Shown here one piece after another: positions 1-6,483 of a DNA stretch of 12,887 nucleotides; within the stretch, counting starts at the first letter, position 1, and each line of letters begins with the position of its first letter. This DNA comes from an uncultured Massilia sp. GTDB taxonomy: Bacteria; Pseudomonadota; Gammaproteobacteria; Burkholderiales; Burkholderiaceae. The notes beneath the pieces are model-generated. The model ran no database searches. It had not been told where the DNA came from and was given only the letters and a program-made list of their open reading frames with translations. The stretch covers positions 1 through 12,887 of the forward strand of contig CAMPHU010000135.1 in assembly GCA_946886065.1 (NCBI GenBank), given 5' to 3'. Position numbers and translations under genes: made by a program.

Positions 1-8
1 GCTCAAGA

Positions 9-47
9 GGCAGACTTTGCGCGCCGCGCAATTGTCTGCCAATTTTT
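9..47 (+). terminator. Rho-independent terminator of an upstream gene outside the window
   Basis: A hairpin with arms GGCAGAC (9-15) and GTCTGCC (34-40) is continued inside by TTGCG (17-21) pairing with CGCAA (27-31), separated by a small internal loop. It is followed by AATTTTT (41-47). A stable GC-rich stem followed by a run of T on the + strand is the usual form of an intrinsic terminator. It implies that a + strand gene ends just before the window and that the packaging genes start a new transcription unit. Confidence 0.75.
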
Positions 48-48
48 C

Positions 49-131
49 TGCGGATTACACAAATAACCCACACAATTTCCTGTTCGCAAGCGGTAAAATT
101 TCCTAATTCCAATGACTAGGGGAATTTTCCG
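49..131 (+). promoter_or_regulatory. AT-rich leader of the packaging operon, with a weak promoter candidate and a small hairpin
   Basis: This stretch is clearly more AT-rich than the rest of the window and lies between a terminator and the first gene, so a promoter is expected here. TAAAAT (94-99) could be a -10 element, but I see no good -35 sequence 16-18 nt upstream. AATTCC (105-110) and GGAATT (121-126) form a perfect 6-bp inverted repeat with a 10-nt loop. The 3' arm overlaps the AGGGG (118-122) ribosome binding site of the first gene. None of the GTATACGT elements found later in the window occurs here. Confidence 0.3.
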
Positions 132-467
132 ATGGGCTCCAGAATCCCGCTTCAGGTCGAAGAACTCGACCAGGTCGTACCGACCACCAGCCGCAAGGTG
201 TTCATTGCGGTCGACGAAAACGGGTTGCGCATCGGCGAAACCCACCCCAACGCAAAGCTGACCGACGCCCAAGTCGACGACATGCGCGAGAAGCGCGAGT
301 CCCTGGGCTGGACCTACGACCAGCTGGCCGAGCACTTCGACGTCCCGTACATCACCGTCCAGAAGATCTGCACTTACCAGCGCCGCGCTTCGACGATCGC
401 GCGCTGGAAAGTCCTGCTGCTGCATTTTCCGATTTCCCTTTCCAACACCGCGGAGGATCCACGATGA
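132..467 (+). CDS. Small helix-turn-helix-like phage protein of unknown role
   Basis: A 111-aa protein. Residues 43-85 look like a DNA-binding helical fold: LTDAQVDDMREK, then TYDQLAEHFDV and a second helix ITVQKICTYQRR. This is the pattern of small homeodomain-like or recombinase-type helix-turn-helix proteins often found near phage terminase genes. The start follows AGGGG (118-122) with 9-nt spacing. The stop overlaps the next start (ATGA, 464-467), so the two genes are translationally coupled. The basic RRASTIARWK tail after the helices fits related phage proteins as I remember them. It could bind a packaging site, regulate late transcription, or do something else; nothing in the sequence decides this. 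It is the first gene after a terminator, so it leads the operon. Confidence 0.75.
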   Translation: MGSRIPLQVEELDQVVPTTSRKVFIAVDENGLRIGETHPNAKLTDAQVDDMREKRESLGWTYDQLAEHFDVPYITVQKICTYQRRASTIARWKVLLLHFPISLSNTAEDPR

Positions 468-766
468 ACGCCCAGCCCTTGAACGCCCCGACCACCAAGC
501 CGGAACAGGCCACCTTGACGCCCGAGCAGCAGAAGGCCCAGGACGTGATCGACCGCGGCGACCACCTCAACATGCTGCGGGACTGCCTGCCCACGCTGCG
601 CGCCGAGGTACTGGCCGCCGAGTTCATGCTGGCCGAGCTCACGCGATCGCGCGATGTGCAGCTGCGCAAGCGCAAGTTCATGAAGGCGGCCGGAAAGATC
701 ACCGGCGGCATCCCCCCGATGACCGAAACCGCGCTGCGCGTAGTGGCCAACTCGGCTCGGGCCTGA
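464..766 (+). CDS. Hypothetical 100-aa protein upstream of the terminase genes
   Basis: I do not recognise this protein. It is 100 aa, soluble and charged, with no membrane segment or signal peptide. Residues 1-25 are Pro/Thr/Gln-rich and probably flexible. Residues 26-75 look helical (LRDCLPTLRAEVLAAEFMLAEL, split by charged positions) and end in a basic patch, QLRKRKFMKAAGK. The start has a good ribosome binding site, GGAGG at 452-456, 7 nt upstream, and overlaps the preceding stop by 4 nt. Its place directly before the small terminase suggests a packaging or DNA-binding accessory role, but that is only inference from position. Confidence 0.7.
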   Translation: MNAQPLNAPTTKPEQATLTPEQQKAQDVIDRGDHLNMLRDCLPTLRAEVLAAEFMLAELTRSRDVQLRKRKFMKAAGKITGGIPPMTETALRVVANSARA

Positions 767-787
767 TCCGCGCCGCCGTGACCGCCC

Positions 788-1315
788 ATGCCTATCACCG
801 CGAAAAAGCAGCGATTCGTCGATGAATACCTGGTTGACCTGAACGCAACCAAGGCTGCGATCCGTGCCGGCTACAGCGCCAAGACGGCACATTCGCAGGG
901 CCCGCGTTTGTTGGAAGATGTTGACGTTGTGAAACTTGTGTCAAAAGCCATGGAAGAACGCTCCAAGGCGACACAAATCACCGCCGAGCGGGTGTTGAGG
1001 GAGGTCGGGCGCGTGGCCTTCTTCGACCCGCGCCGCTTGCTGAACGCCGACGGCTCCCCGAAGCCGATCAACGAGCTGGACGACGACACCGCCGCCGTGC
1101 TGGCCGGGATGGACATCTCCGAGGAATACATCGGCACCGGCGAAGACCGGCGCTTCGTGGGCTACACGAAGAAGGTCAAGCTGGCCGACAAGGTCGGCGC
1201 CCTGACGCTGGCCATGCGCCACTTGGGCATGCTGACCGACAAGCTGGAAGTGAAGGACGTCACCACCCGCGCCGACCGGCTGCGCCTGGCGCGCGAACGG
1301 AAAGCGAAGGCATGA
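788..1315 (+). CDS. terS: Terminase small subunit (Terminase_2-like)
   Basis: A 175-aa protein that would recognise the phage DNA packaging site and recruit the large subunit. The N-terminal 50 residues carry the hallmark of the Terminase_2 (P27/SPP1 G1P-like) family: KQRFVDEYLVDLNATKAAI followed by AGYSAKTAHSQGPRLL. This forms a helix-turn-helix DNA-binding region. The middle contains ITAERVLREVGRVAFFDPR, also typical of this family, and the C-terminus is basic (RLRLARERKAKA). The stop overlaps the start of the large subunit gene (ATGA, 1312-1315), the usual terS-terL coupling. No Shine-Dalgarno sequence precedes the ATG; the upstream stop is 21 nt away, so translation may rely on coupling. 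The length is normal for the family. Confidence 0.92.
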   Translation: MPITAKKQRFVDEYLVDLNATKAAIRAGYSAKTAHSQGPRLLEDVDVVKLVSKAMEERSKATQITAERVLREVGRVAFFDPRRLLNADGSPKPINELDDDTAAVLAGMDISEEYIGTGEDRRFVGYTKKVKLADKVGALTLAMRHLGMLTDKLEVKDVTTRADRLRLARERKAKA

Positions 1316-2781
1316 CCGAGGCCGAGCTCGAAGACTCCCTGATCGAAGACATGGCTGAGCTGTCGCAAGACCCGCTCGGCTATTGCCGTTACGCCTACGA
1401 CTGGGGGAATGGCGAGCTGGCCGGGTACACCGGGCCGCGCGCCTGGCAGGTCGACATCCTGAGCGTGATCGGCGACCACCTGCAGGGGCCGAACCGCTTC
1501 CAGCCCCTGCGCATCGCCGTCGCCGCCGGCCACGGTATCGGCAAGTCCGCGCTGATCGGCATGCTCAGCGGCTGGGGGATGGACACCTGCGAGGACTGCC
1601 GCATCGTGGTGACTGCCAATACCGAAGGCCAGCTGCGCACCAAGACCTGGCCGGAAATCTCGAAGTGGCGGCGCCTGACCATCACCGAGCACTGGTGGAA
1701 CGTGCCGGCCATGTCGATCTATTCGAATGAACCAGGCCGCGAGAAGAGCTGGCGCGCCGACGCTACGCCCTGGAGCGAGCACAACACCGAGGCGTTCGCC
1801 GGCCTGCACAACAAAGGCAAGCGCATCATCGTCATCTACGACGAGGCCTCGAAGATCGCCGACAAGGTCTGGGAAGTCACCGACGGCGCCCTGACCGACG
1901 AGGACACCGAGATCATCTGGATCGCCTTCGGAAACCCGACGCAATCCACCGGCCGCTTCCGCGAGTGCTTCCGCCGGTACCGCCACCTCTGGGTGACCCG
2001 CCACATCGACAGCCGCACCGTCGAGGGTACGAACAAGCAGTACCTGGACGAGTTCGTCGCGACGCACGGCGAGGACAGCGACATCGTGAAGGTGCGCGTG
2101 CGCGGCCTGTTCCCTTCCCAGTCGGCCAAGCAGTTCATCAGCTCCACCGACGTCGACGCGGCGCGCGCGCGGATCCTGCGCCCCGAGCAGTACGACTTCG
2201 CCCCGAAGATCCTCACCTGCGACCCGGCCTGGGACGGCGACGACATGCTGGAGATCGGCCTGCGCCAGGGCCTGCACTTCCAGATTCTGCGCACCATCCC
2301 GAAGAACGACAACGACGTCCACATCGCCAACATCCTGGCCAATCTGGAGGATCAGCACCAGGCCGACGCGGTCTTCCTCGACAACGGCTTCGGTACCGGC
2401 ATCATCAGCGCCGGCCGCACCATGGGCCGCACATGGATCGGCGTCTGGTTCAGCGGTGAGGCGTCCGACCCGGGCTGCCTGAACAAGCGCGCGGAGATGT
2501 GGAAGTCTGCCCGCGACTGGCTCAAGGATGGCGGCGCGATCGACAAGAACGACCAGGTGCTGGCCGATGACCTGACCGGGCCTGAGACGGTGCCGCGCCT
2601 GGACGGCAAAATCCAGCTTGAGTCGAAGAAGGATATGAAGGCGCGCGGGCTACCGTCGCCGGGCCGCGGCGATGCGCTGGCCCTGTCGTTCGCCTACCCA
2701 GTGGCCAAGAAATCCCCGCTCGAGCGCATGGGCCTCGGCGGTGGCCGCCAGAAGGACCACGACCCGTACGCCAACATCTGA
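1312..2781 (+). CDS. terL: Terminase large subunit (ATPase and nuclease)
   Basis: The 489-aa packaging motor. The ATPase half shows a Walker A motif GHGIGKSA (residues 73-80), a Walker B motif IIVIYDEAS (172-180, with D177 and E178) and a coupling motif GNPT (207-210). The RNase H-like nuclease half shows acidic residues in TCDPAWDGD (D304), VFLDNGFGTG (D357) and GRGDALALSF (D454), as expected for metal-dependent DNA cleavage. It docks at the portal, pumps DNA into the prohead and cuts the concatemer. The length is complete for the family and no motif is broken. A plausible ribosome binding site, GGAAAG (1299-1304), lies inside the end of terS. Confidence 0.96.
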   Translation: MTEAELEDSLIEDMAELSQDPLGYCRYAYDWGNGELAGYTGPRAWQVDILSVIGDHLQGPNRFQPLRIAVAAGHGIGKSALIGMLSGWGMDTCEDCRIVVTANTEGQLRTKTWPEISKWRRLTITEHWWNVPAMSIYSNEPGREKSWRADATPWSEHNTEAFAGLHNKGKRIIVIYDEASKIADKVWEVTDGALTDEDTEIIWIAFGNPTQSTGRFRECFRRYRHLWVTRHIDSRTVEGTNKQYLDEFVATHGEDSDIVKVRVRGLFPSQSAKQFISSTDVDAARARILRPEQYDFAPKILTCDPAWDGDDMLEIGLRQGLHFQILRTIPKNDNDVHIANILANLEDQHQADAVFLDNGFGTGIISAGRTMGRTWIGVWFSGEASDPGCLNKRAEMWKSARDWLKDGGAIDKNDQVLADDLTGPETVPRLDGKIQLESKKDMKARGLPSPGRGDALALSFAYPVAKKSPLERMGLGGGRQKDHDPYANI

Positions 2782-2799
2782 CCGGGCCCGCGCTACAAT
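2771..2799 (+). promoter_or_regulatory. Possible sigma-70-type promoter for the 124-aa accessory gene
   Basis: TACAAT (2794-2799) matches the -10 consensus at five of six positions. CCAACA (2771-2776) lies 17 nt upstream and matches the -35 consensus at three of six. A transcript would start near 2806 and have a short leader before the ATG at 2828. The -35 side overlaps the end of terL. The GTATACGT element of the other promoter candidates is absent. Confidence 0.35.
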
Positions 2800-2827
2800 C
2801 CCTGATCGATACGACATGGAGAGAGGG

Positions 2828-3202
2828 ATGAACCTGGACGACTACGACACCGTCGACGAGCTGCCGGCGCCGCCGCGTAGGAGCATTCCGGAGGCAGACC
2901 GCGAACTGCTCGAGCTGGCCGCCCGGGCGATCGGCGCCGTCAGGGTCGAGGATGTTGAGGGCGAAAGCTGGGTCAACCTGCACTTCGTCGACGGATCGGT
3001 GGCATACGCCTGGAACTCGCTCATGCACAGCGACGACATGCTGAACCTCTCCGCGCTGCTTCACATCGACATCGCCTGGCTTGGCGACTCTGACGTCCTC
3101 GCGGATGGCAGCTCTTCGGAGCCGACCACGGAGAACCCCGCAGCAGCTGCGCGCCGCGCCGTCACCCGCGCCGCCGCCGAGATCTGGAAGGCAAGGCAGT
3201 AA
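2828..3202 (+). CDS. Phage ABA-sandwich-like accessory protein, function unknown
   Basis: A 124-aa protein. Three blocks resemble small proteins common in Burkholderiales prophages and grouped with the phage ABA-sandwich (DUF2591-type) family: an N-terminal ADRELLELAARAIG (residues 23-36), a central DGSVAYAWNSL followed by MLNLSALLHIDI (55-82), and a C-terminal AAAARRAVTRAAAEIW (105-120). The family match is from memory and the function is unknown. The start at 2828 is chosen because GGAG (2818-2821) lies 6 nt upstream; an in-frame ATG at 2816 has no such site, and longer forms would overlap terL deeply. The gene stands between a possible promoter and a strong terminator, so it can be expressed apart from the morphogenesis genes, as morons are. 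Confidence 0.8.
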   Translation: MNLDDYDTVDELPAPPRRSIPEADRELLELAARAIGAVRVEDVEGESWVNLHFVDGSVAYAWNSLMHSDDMLNLSALLHIDIAWLGDSDVLADGSSSEPTTENPAAAARRAVTRAAAEIWKARQ

Positions 3203-3227
3203 CCGGCCCCTATCTCTGCCAATCGAC

Positions 3228-3250
3228 GCCGGCCTCGCGCCGGCTTTTTT
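3228..3250 (+). terminator. Rho-independent terminator after the accessory gene
   Basis: GCCGGC (3228-3233) pairs with GCCGGC (3239-3244) around the loop CTCGC, directly followed by six T (3245-3250). It lies 26 nt after the stop of the 124-aa gene and 12 nt before the next promoter-like element. It therefore separates two transcription units inside the late region. Confidence 0.85.
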
Positions 3251-3262
3251 ACGCCCGCGCCG

Positions 3263-3294
3263 GTATACGTACCCGATAGCCCCCCTCATACGAT
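3263..3294 (+). promoter_or_regulatory. Putative phage late promoter, copy A of the GTATACGT element
   Basis: GTATACGTACC (3263-3273) is followed by TACGAT (3289-3294), 26 nt from start to start. The same upstream sequence and exact distance recur at 6121 and 7204. The hexamer position and TAnnnT form suit a -10 element, but nothing at the -35 position resembles TTGACA. The GTATACGT part may instead be an activator site or an unusual -35. Transcription would start near 3301, just before the AGGAGG (3305-3310) of the acetyltransferase gene. Its location directly after a terminator supports a promoter role. Confidence 0.6.
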
Positions 3295-3315
3295 GCTCGT
3301 CCATAGGAGGGGACC

Positions 3316-3756
3316 ATGCTCACCATTCGCGAAATCCAAGCCGCCGAGCACATCGGCAAGGTCCAGCGCCTGCTGGCCGAGAACTGGGCCGAAACCGGCT
3401 TCGACTTCGACCTGTGTCCGGACGGCGAGATAATGCGCCGGCTGCAGGAAGCTGACCTGATGTTCGTCCTGGGCGCCTTCGACGATGGCGAACTGGTCGG
3501 CTATTCGTCGGCGCTGATCTCCCCCCACACCTATAACCCCTCGATCGTTTGCTGCAACAGCGACGCGCTGTTCGTGCGCCGCGCCTGGCGCCCGCGCGGC
3601 GTCGGCGCCAGGCTCATCCTGGAAACCGAGCGCGTGGCCAAGGAGAAAGGCGCGTCCCGCATGCTCTGGCATACCCGCGCCGGCACGCCGCTGGCCGCCG
3701 CACTCGAACGCAGGGGTTATGAACCCGCCGATGTCATTGTCATGAAGGAAATCTGA
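3316..3756 (+). CDS. GNAT-family N-acetyltransferase
   Basis: A 146-aa protein with the GNAT fold, which moves an acetyl group from acetyl-CoA to an amine. The N-terminus LTIREIQAAEHIGKVQRLL is a typical first strand and helix. FDDGELVGYSSALISP (residues 55-70) is the central beta hairpin. DALFVRRAWRPRGVGARLI (83-101) contains the acetyl-CoA pyrophosphate loop R92-x-x-G95-x-G97. ALERRGYEP near the end is the usual last-strand motif. The substrate cannot be read from sequence. The gene has the clearest ribosome binding site in the window (AGGAGG, 5 nt spacing) and is followed closely by the small virion gene and portal. It might modify a virion or host protein. I see no paired antitoxin, so a toxin role is not supported. 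Confidence 0.9.
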   Translation: MLTIREIQAAEHIGKVQRLLAENWAETGFDFDLCPDGEIMRRLQEADLMFVLGAFDDGELVGYSSALISPHTYNPSIVCCNSDALFVRRAWRPRGVGARLILETERVAKEKGASRMLWHTRAGTPLAAALERRGYEPADVIVMKEI

Positions 3757-3760
3757 ACCC

Positions 3761-4078
3761 ATGGGTATCGAAACTGCACTGATCGCCGCCACCATCGCCA
3801 GCACCGCCGCCGCCGTCTACAACGGGAACAAGGCGGCGAGCGCCCAGAAGGACGCCACCAACCAGGCCACCGCCAACGCGAAGGAAACCGCCAAGGCTGC
3901 CGAGCAGGCGAACAACAAGGCCAACCAGAAGAAGCCCGACAGCGGTGCGCTGCTCTCGGCCAATCTCACGGCCGGCCAGAGCGGCCAGGCCAGCACCATG
4001 CTGACTGGCCCGGCCGGGGTCGATCCCAGCATGCTCACGCTCGGCAAGACCACGCTGCTGGGCGGCGGGGGCAGCTGA
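3761..4078 (+). CDS. Small Ala/Gln-rich phage protein upstream of the portal
   Basis: A 105-aa protein of unknown function. Residues 5-20 (TALIAATIASTAAAVY) form a small hydrophobic Ala-rich segment. Residues 22-58 are a polar Lys/Gln/Asn/Ala-rich, probably helical stretch. The C-terminal block ASTMLTGPAGVDPSMLTLGK, followed by TTLLGGGGS, resembles a conserved ending of small proteins found next to portal genes in many podovirus-like prophages, as I recall. Its stop overlaps the portal start by one base (TGATG, 4076-4080), so the two are translationally coupled. GAAGGA (3744-3749) is the likely ribosome binding site, with rather long spacing. A minor virion or ejection-related role is possible; see the shared N-terminal design with the protein at 12309. 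Confidence 0.75.
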   Translation: MGIETALIAATIASTAAAVYNGNKAASAQKDATNQATANAKETAKAAEQANNKANQKKPDSGALLSANLTAGQSGQASTMLTGPAGVDPSMLTLGKTTLLGGGGS

Positions 4079-5757
4079 TGACCCAGGCCACCACCCGCAA
4101 CCAACTGCTGAACCGCTGGGGCATGCTCAAGCGCGAGCGCGCCAGCTGGTTCTCGCACTGGCAGGAGATCTCCCGCAACCTGCTGCCCCGCCAGGGGCGC
4201 TTCTTCATCGAGGACCGCAACCGCGGCGAGCGCCGGCACAACTCCATCTACGACTCGACCGGCACCAGGGCGCTGCGCGTGCTGTCGGCCGGCCTGATGG
4301 GCGGCGCCACGTCGCCGGCGCGGCCGTGGTTCCGCCTGAAGGTGAAGGATACCGAGATGATGAAGTCTCAGGCCGTGAAGCAGTGGCTGGACGACGTCAC
4401 CGGCCTGATCCTGGCGGTCTTCCAGAAGTCGAATACCTACCGCGCGCTGCACTCCCTCTACAACGAGATGGGAGGCTTCGGTACCGGCGCCAGCCTGATC
4501 GTCCCCGACTTCCGCAATGTGCTGCACCACCACCCGCTGACGACCGGCGAATACTGCATCGCCACCGACTGGCGCGGCGAGGTGTGCACGATCTACCGCG
4601 AATTCCAGACGCCAGTGGGCAGTCTGGTAAAGGAGTTCGGCGCCGATAAGGTCAGCGCAACCGTGAAGGCGCTGTATGACCGTGGTGACCTGGACAGCTG
4701 GGTGACCGTCATCCATGCGATCGAGCCGCGCGCCGACCGCGACGCGACAAAGCTGGACCCAGCCAATATGGCCTGGGCCAGCGTCTACTTCGAACATGGC
4801 GTGAACGACGACCGGTACCTGCGCGAATCCGGCTTCAAGCGCTTTCCCGGCATCTGCCCGCGCTGGGATCTGGCCAGCGGCGACATCTACGGCAACAGCC
4901 CGGGCATGGAAGCGCTGGGCGACATCAAGCAGCTGCAGCACCAGAACCTTCGCCTGGGCCAGGGCATCGACTACCAGACGAAGCCGCCGCTGCAGGTTCC
5001 CATCACCATGAAGAATCAGCCCATGGACACGCTGCCGGGCGGGGTCAGCTACTACGACCCGGCCACCGGCGGCGGCAAGGGCGCGATCCAGAGCGCCTGG
5101 CAGGTGAACCTCGACCTGTCGCACCTGCGCCTGAACATGCAAGACGTTCGCCAGCGCATCGACGAGGCCTTCTACAAAGACCTGTTCCTGATGCTGTCGA
5201 ACCTCGACAAGTCCGGAATGACTGCCACCGAGGTGGCCGAGCGGCACGAGGAAAAGCTGCTGATGCTGGGTCCAGTTCTGGAGCGCCTGGACAACGAGGC
5301 GCTGAGCCCCCTGGTCGACAACGCGTTCGACATGCTGCTGGCGGCCGGCGCACTGCCGCCGCCCCCGCCCGAGTTGCACGGCCAGCAGCTGGACGTCGAA
5401 TACACCTCGGTGCTGGCGCAGGCCCAGCGCGCCGTGGCCACCAATGGCGTCGACCGCTTCGTCGGCAACCTGGGCACGATCGCCCAGATGAAGCCAGACG
5501 TGCTGGACAACTTCAATGCCGACGAGTGGACGAAGATCTACAGCGACATGCTGGGCGTGCCCCCGAGCCTGATCACCGCCTCCGACCAGGTCGCGATCGT
5601 CCGCCAGCAGCGTGCCCAGGCCCAGCAGCAGGCCGCCCAGCTTCAGGCTGCCGAGCAGGCATCCGTCGCAGCGCGCAACCTTGGCGCCACCCCAACCGAC
5701 GGCGGCAACGCCGCCTCCGACGTCATGGGAATGTTCTCCCAGGGCTTCGGCCAATAA
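4078..5757 (+). CDS. Portal protein (head-tail connector, T7 gp8-like)
   Basis: A 559-aa protein expected to form the dodecameric ring at one capsid vertex through which DNA enters and leaves. The family pattern is strong. The N-terminus has WFSHWQEISRNLLPRQGRF (24-42), then the block IYDSTGTRALRVLSAGLMGG (57-76) leading into TSPARPWFRL (78-87). NEMGGFGTGASLIV (129-142) follows, and YGNSPGMEALGDIKQLQ (271-287) is typical of the clip and wing region. MTATEVAERHEEKL then LGPVLERLDNE (381-407) matches the signature of the head-tail connector family that includes T7 gp8. The C-terminal part is Gln/Ala-rich and probably coiled coil (505-533). It overlaps the preceding stop by one base. A run of five prolines lies at 427-431. 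Confidence 0.95.
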   Translation: MTQATTRNQLLNRWGMLKRERASWFSHWQEISRNLLPRQGRFFIEDRNRGERRHNSIYDSTGTRALRVLSAGLMGGATSPARPWFRLKVKDTEMMKSQAVKQWLDDVTGLILAVFQKSNTYRALHSLYNEMGGFGTGASLIVPDFRNVLHHHPLTTGEYCIATDWRGEVCTIYREFQTPVGSLVKEFGADKVSATVKALYDRGDLDSWVTVIHAIEPRADRDATKLDPANMAWASVYFEHGVNDDRYLRESGFKRFPGICPRWDLASGDIYGNSPGMEALGDIKQLQHQNLRLGQGIDYQTKPPLQVPITMKNQPMDTLPGGVSYYDPATGGGKGAIQSAWQVNLDLSHLRLNMQDVRQRIDEAFYKDLFLMLSNLDKSGMTATEVAERHEEKLLMLGPVLERLDNEALSPLVDNAFDMLLAAGALPPPPPELHGQQLDVEYTSVLAQAQRAVATNGVDRFVGNLGTIAQMKPDVLDNFNADEWTKIYSDMLGVPPSLITASDQVAIVRQQRAQAQQQAAQLQAAEQASVAARNLGATPTDGGNAASDVMGMFSQGFGQ

Positions 5758-5783
5758 CCCCACCACCCGAGAGGAACCCCGCC

Positions 5784-6113
5784 ATGGCCAACCTGGCAAT
5801 GACCCCCGAAGAAGCGAAAAGCGAATACGGCGCCGAGCCGACCGACAGCGACCTGCCGCGCTACCCGTACGGCCTGTCGATCTACCTGGACGACGACACC
5901 TTGAAGAAGCTGGGAATCACCGATCTGCCGAAGGTCGGCACCTCGATGCCGGCCACCATCACCGTCACGGTGACCGGTACCAGCCAGCGCGCGACCCAGT
6001 CGAACAAGGAAGGCGAGCAGATGCGCACCTGCGTCGACCTGCAGATCACCGACATGGACATCACCATGCCGACCAAGTCCGCCGCCGACGTCCTGTACGG
6101 CGCCAAGGGCTGA
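5784..6113 (+). CDS. Putative capsid staple protein
   Basis: A 109-aa protein. It begins MANLAMTPEEAKSEYG and continues with LPRYPYGLSIYLDDDTLKKL (24-43), LPKVGTSMPATITVTVTG and CVDLQITDMDITMP (83-96). These features resemble a small family that, from memory, recent phage annotation calls capsid staple protein; I could not check this. The predicted content is mainly beta strands, as for a decoration protein on the outside of a shell. The last residues SAADVLYG (99-106) are nearly identical to the end of the putative scaffold protein. The start is fixed by GAGGA (5771-5775), 8 nt upstream. A longer in-frame reading into the portal gene lacks support. In BPP-1 numbering this position would correspond to the gene before Bbp19. 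Confidence 0.65.
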   Translation: MANLAMTPEEAKSEYGAEPTDSDLPRYPYGLSIYLDDDTLKKLGITDLPKVGTSMPATITVTVTGTSQRATQSNKEGEQMRTCVDLQITDMDITMPTKSAADVLYGAKG

Positions 6114-6120
6114 CGCCCGC

Positions 6121-6152
6121 GTATACGTCCCATCCATGGCCGCGCCTACAGT
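6121..6152 (+). promoter_or_regulatory. Putative phage late promoter, copy B of the GTATACGT element
   Basis: GTATACGTCCC (6121-6131) lies 8 nt after the staple-gene stop. TACAGT (6147-6152) follows at the same 26-nt start-to-start distance as in copies A and C. If this is a -10 element, transcription begins around 6159-6160, at the preferred start codon of the next gene. No terminator separates it from the staple gene, so it would add to upstream transcription rather than replace it. Confidence 0.5.
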
Positions 6153-6159
6153 GGCGGCC

Positions 6160-6483
6160 ATGGATGACTTTGACCCCCTCGATACCGAACTGCAGCAGGC
6201 CCAGCGCGATGCCGAGGCGAAGCGCCAGGAGCTGGCCCGCAAGCAGGAAGTCGACGACTTCAAATGGCTGATGGCCGACCAGCGCGGACGCCGCATCGTC
6301 TGGCGCCAGCTGGCCGCCGCGGGCGTCTTCCAGTCCAGTTTCGACCCCACTGCCATGAATATGGCTTTCAACGAAGGGCGCCGCTCGGAAGGCTTGCGCC
6401 TGCTCGCGCAGGTGCATGAGCTGTGCCCCGACCTCTATGTGACCATGATGAAGGAGCAATCGAAATGCCAGGAGAAACCCTGA
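6160..6483 (+). CDS. Bbp19-family phage protein
   Basis: A 107-aa protein resembling the Bbp19 family, named after a Bordetella phage BPP-1 gene of unknown function. The family-like core is VDDFKWLMADQRGRRIVWR (31-49), then AAGVFQSSF (53-61) and NEGRRSEGLRLLAQVHELCP (71-90), ending in YVTMMKEQ. Residues 8-31 are a polar coiled-coil-like helix. It is probably a head assembly or capsid accessory protein, judged only by position between staple and scaffold genes. The start is uncertain. ATG 6160 fits the family, but has only a weak GGCGG 2 nt upstream. ATG 6136 adds eight residues and also lacks a ribosome binding site. If promoter copy B is real, 6160 would be a leaderless start. The gene end overlaps the next gene by 19 nt. 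Confidence 0.8.
   Translation: MDDFDPLDTELQQAQRDAEAKRQELARKQEVDDFKWLMADQRGRRIVWRQLAAAGVFQSSFDPTAMNMAFNEGRRSEGLRLLAQVHELCPDLYVTMMKEQSKCQEKP

Noticed and set aside
1..131. Packaging (cos or pac) site near the terminase genes.
   Set aside because: The region is AT-rich and contains a hairpin, but I find no repeat array or other feature that would identify a cleavage site.
1162..2358. 398-codon open frame on the minus strand opposite the terminase genes.
   Set aside because: It is opposite terS/terL, which have intact Walker and nuclease motifs, and its composition looks like an antisense shadow.
2672..2827. Longer start for the 124-aa gene, overlapping terL by over 100 nt.
   Set aside because: The extra residues are an Arg/Ser/Pro-rich out-of-frame reading of terL, and the ribosome binding site is at 2818-2821.
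3316..3756. GNAT gene as a toxin of a TacT-type toxin-antitoxin pair.
   Set aside because: No ribbon-helix-helix antitoxin gene precedes it; the neighbours are phage structural genes.
5526..5783. Longer start for the staple gene inside the portal gene.
   Set aside because: Residues before MANLAM are an out-of-frame reading of the portal gene, and GAGGA lies at the right distance before 5784.
3817..5799. 660-codon open frame on the minus strand opposite the portal gene.
   Set aside because: Same cause: few stops on the opposite strand of GC-rich coding DNA. The + strand portal is unmistakable.
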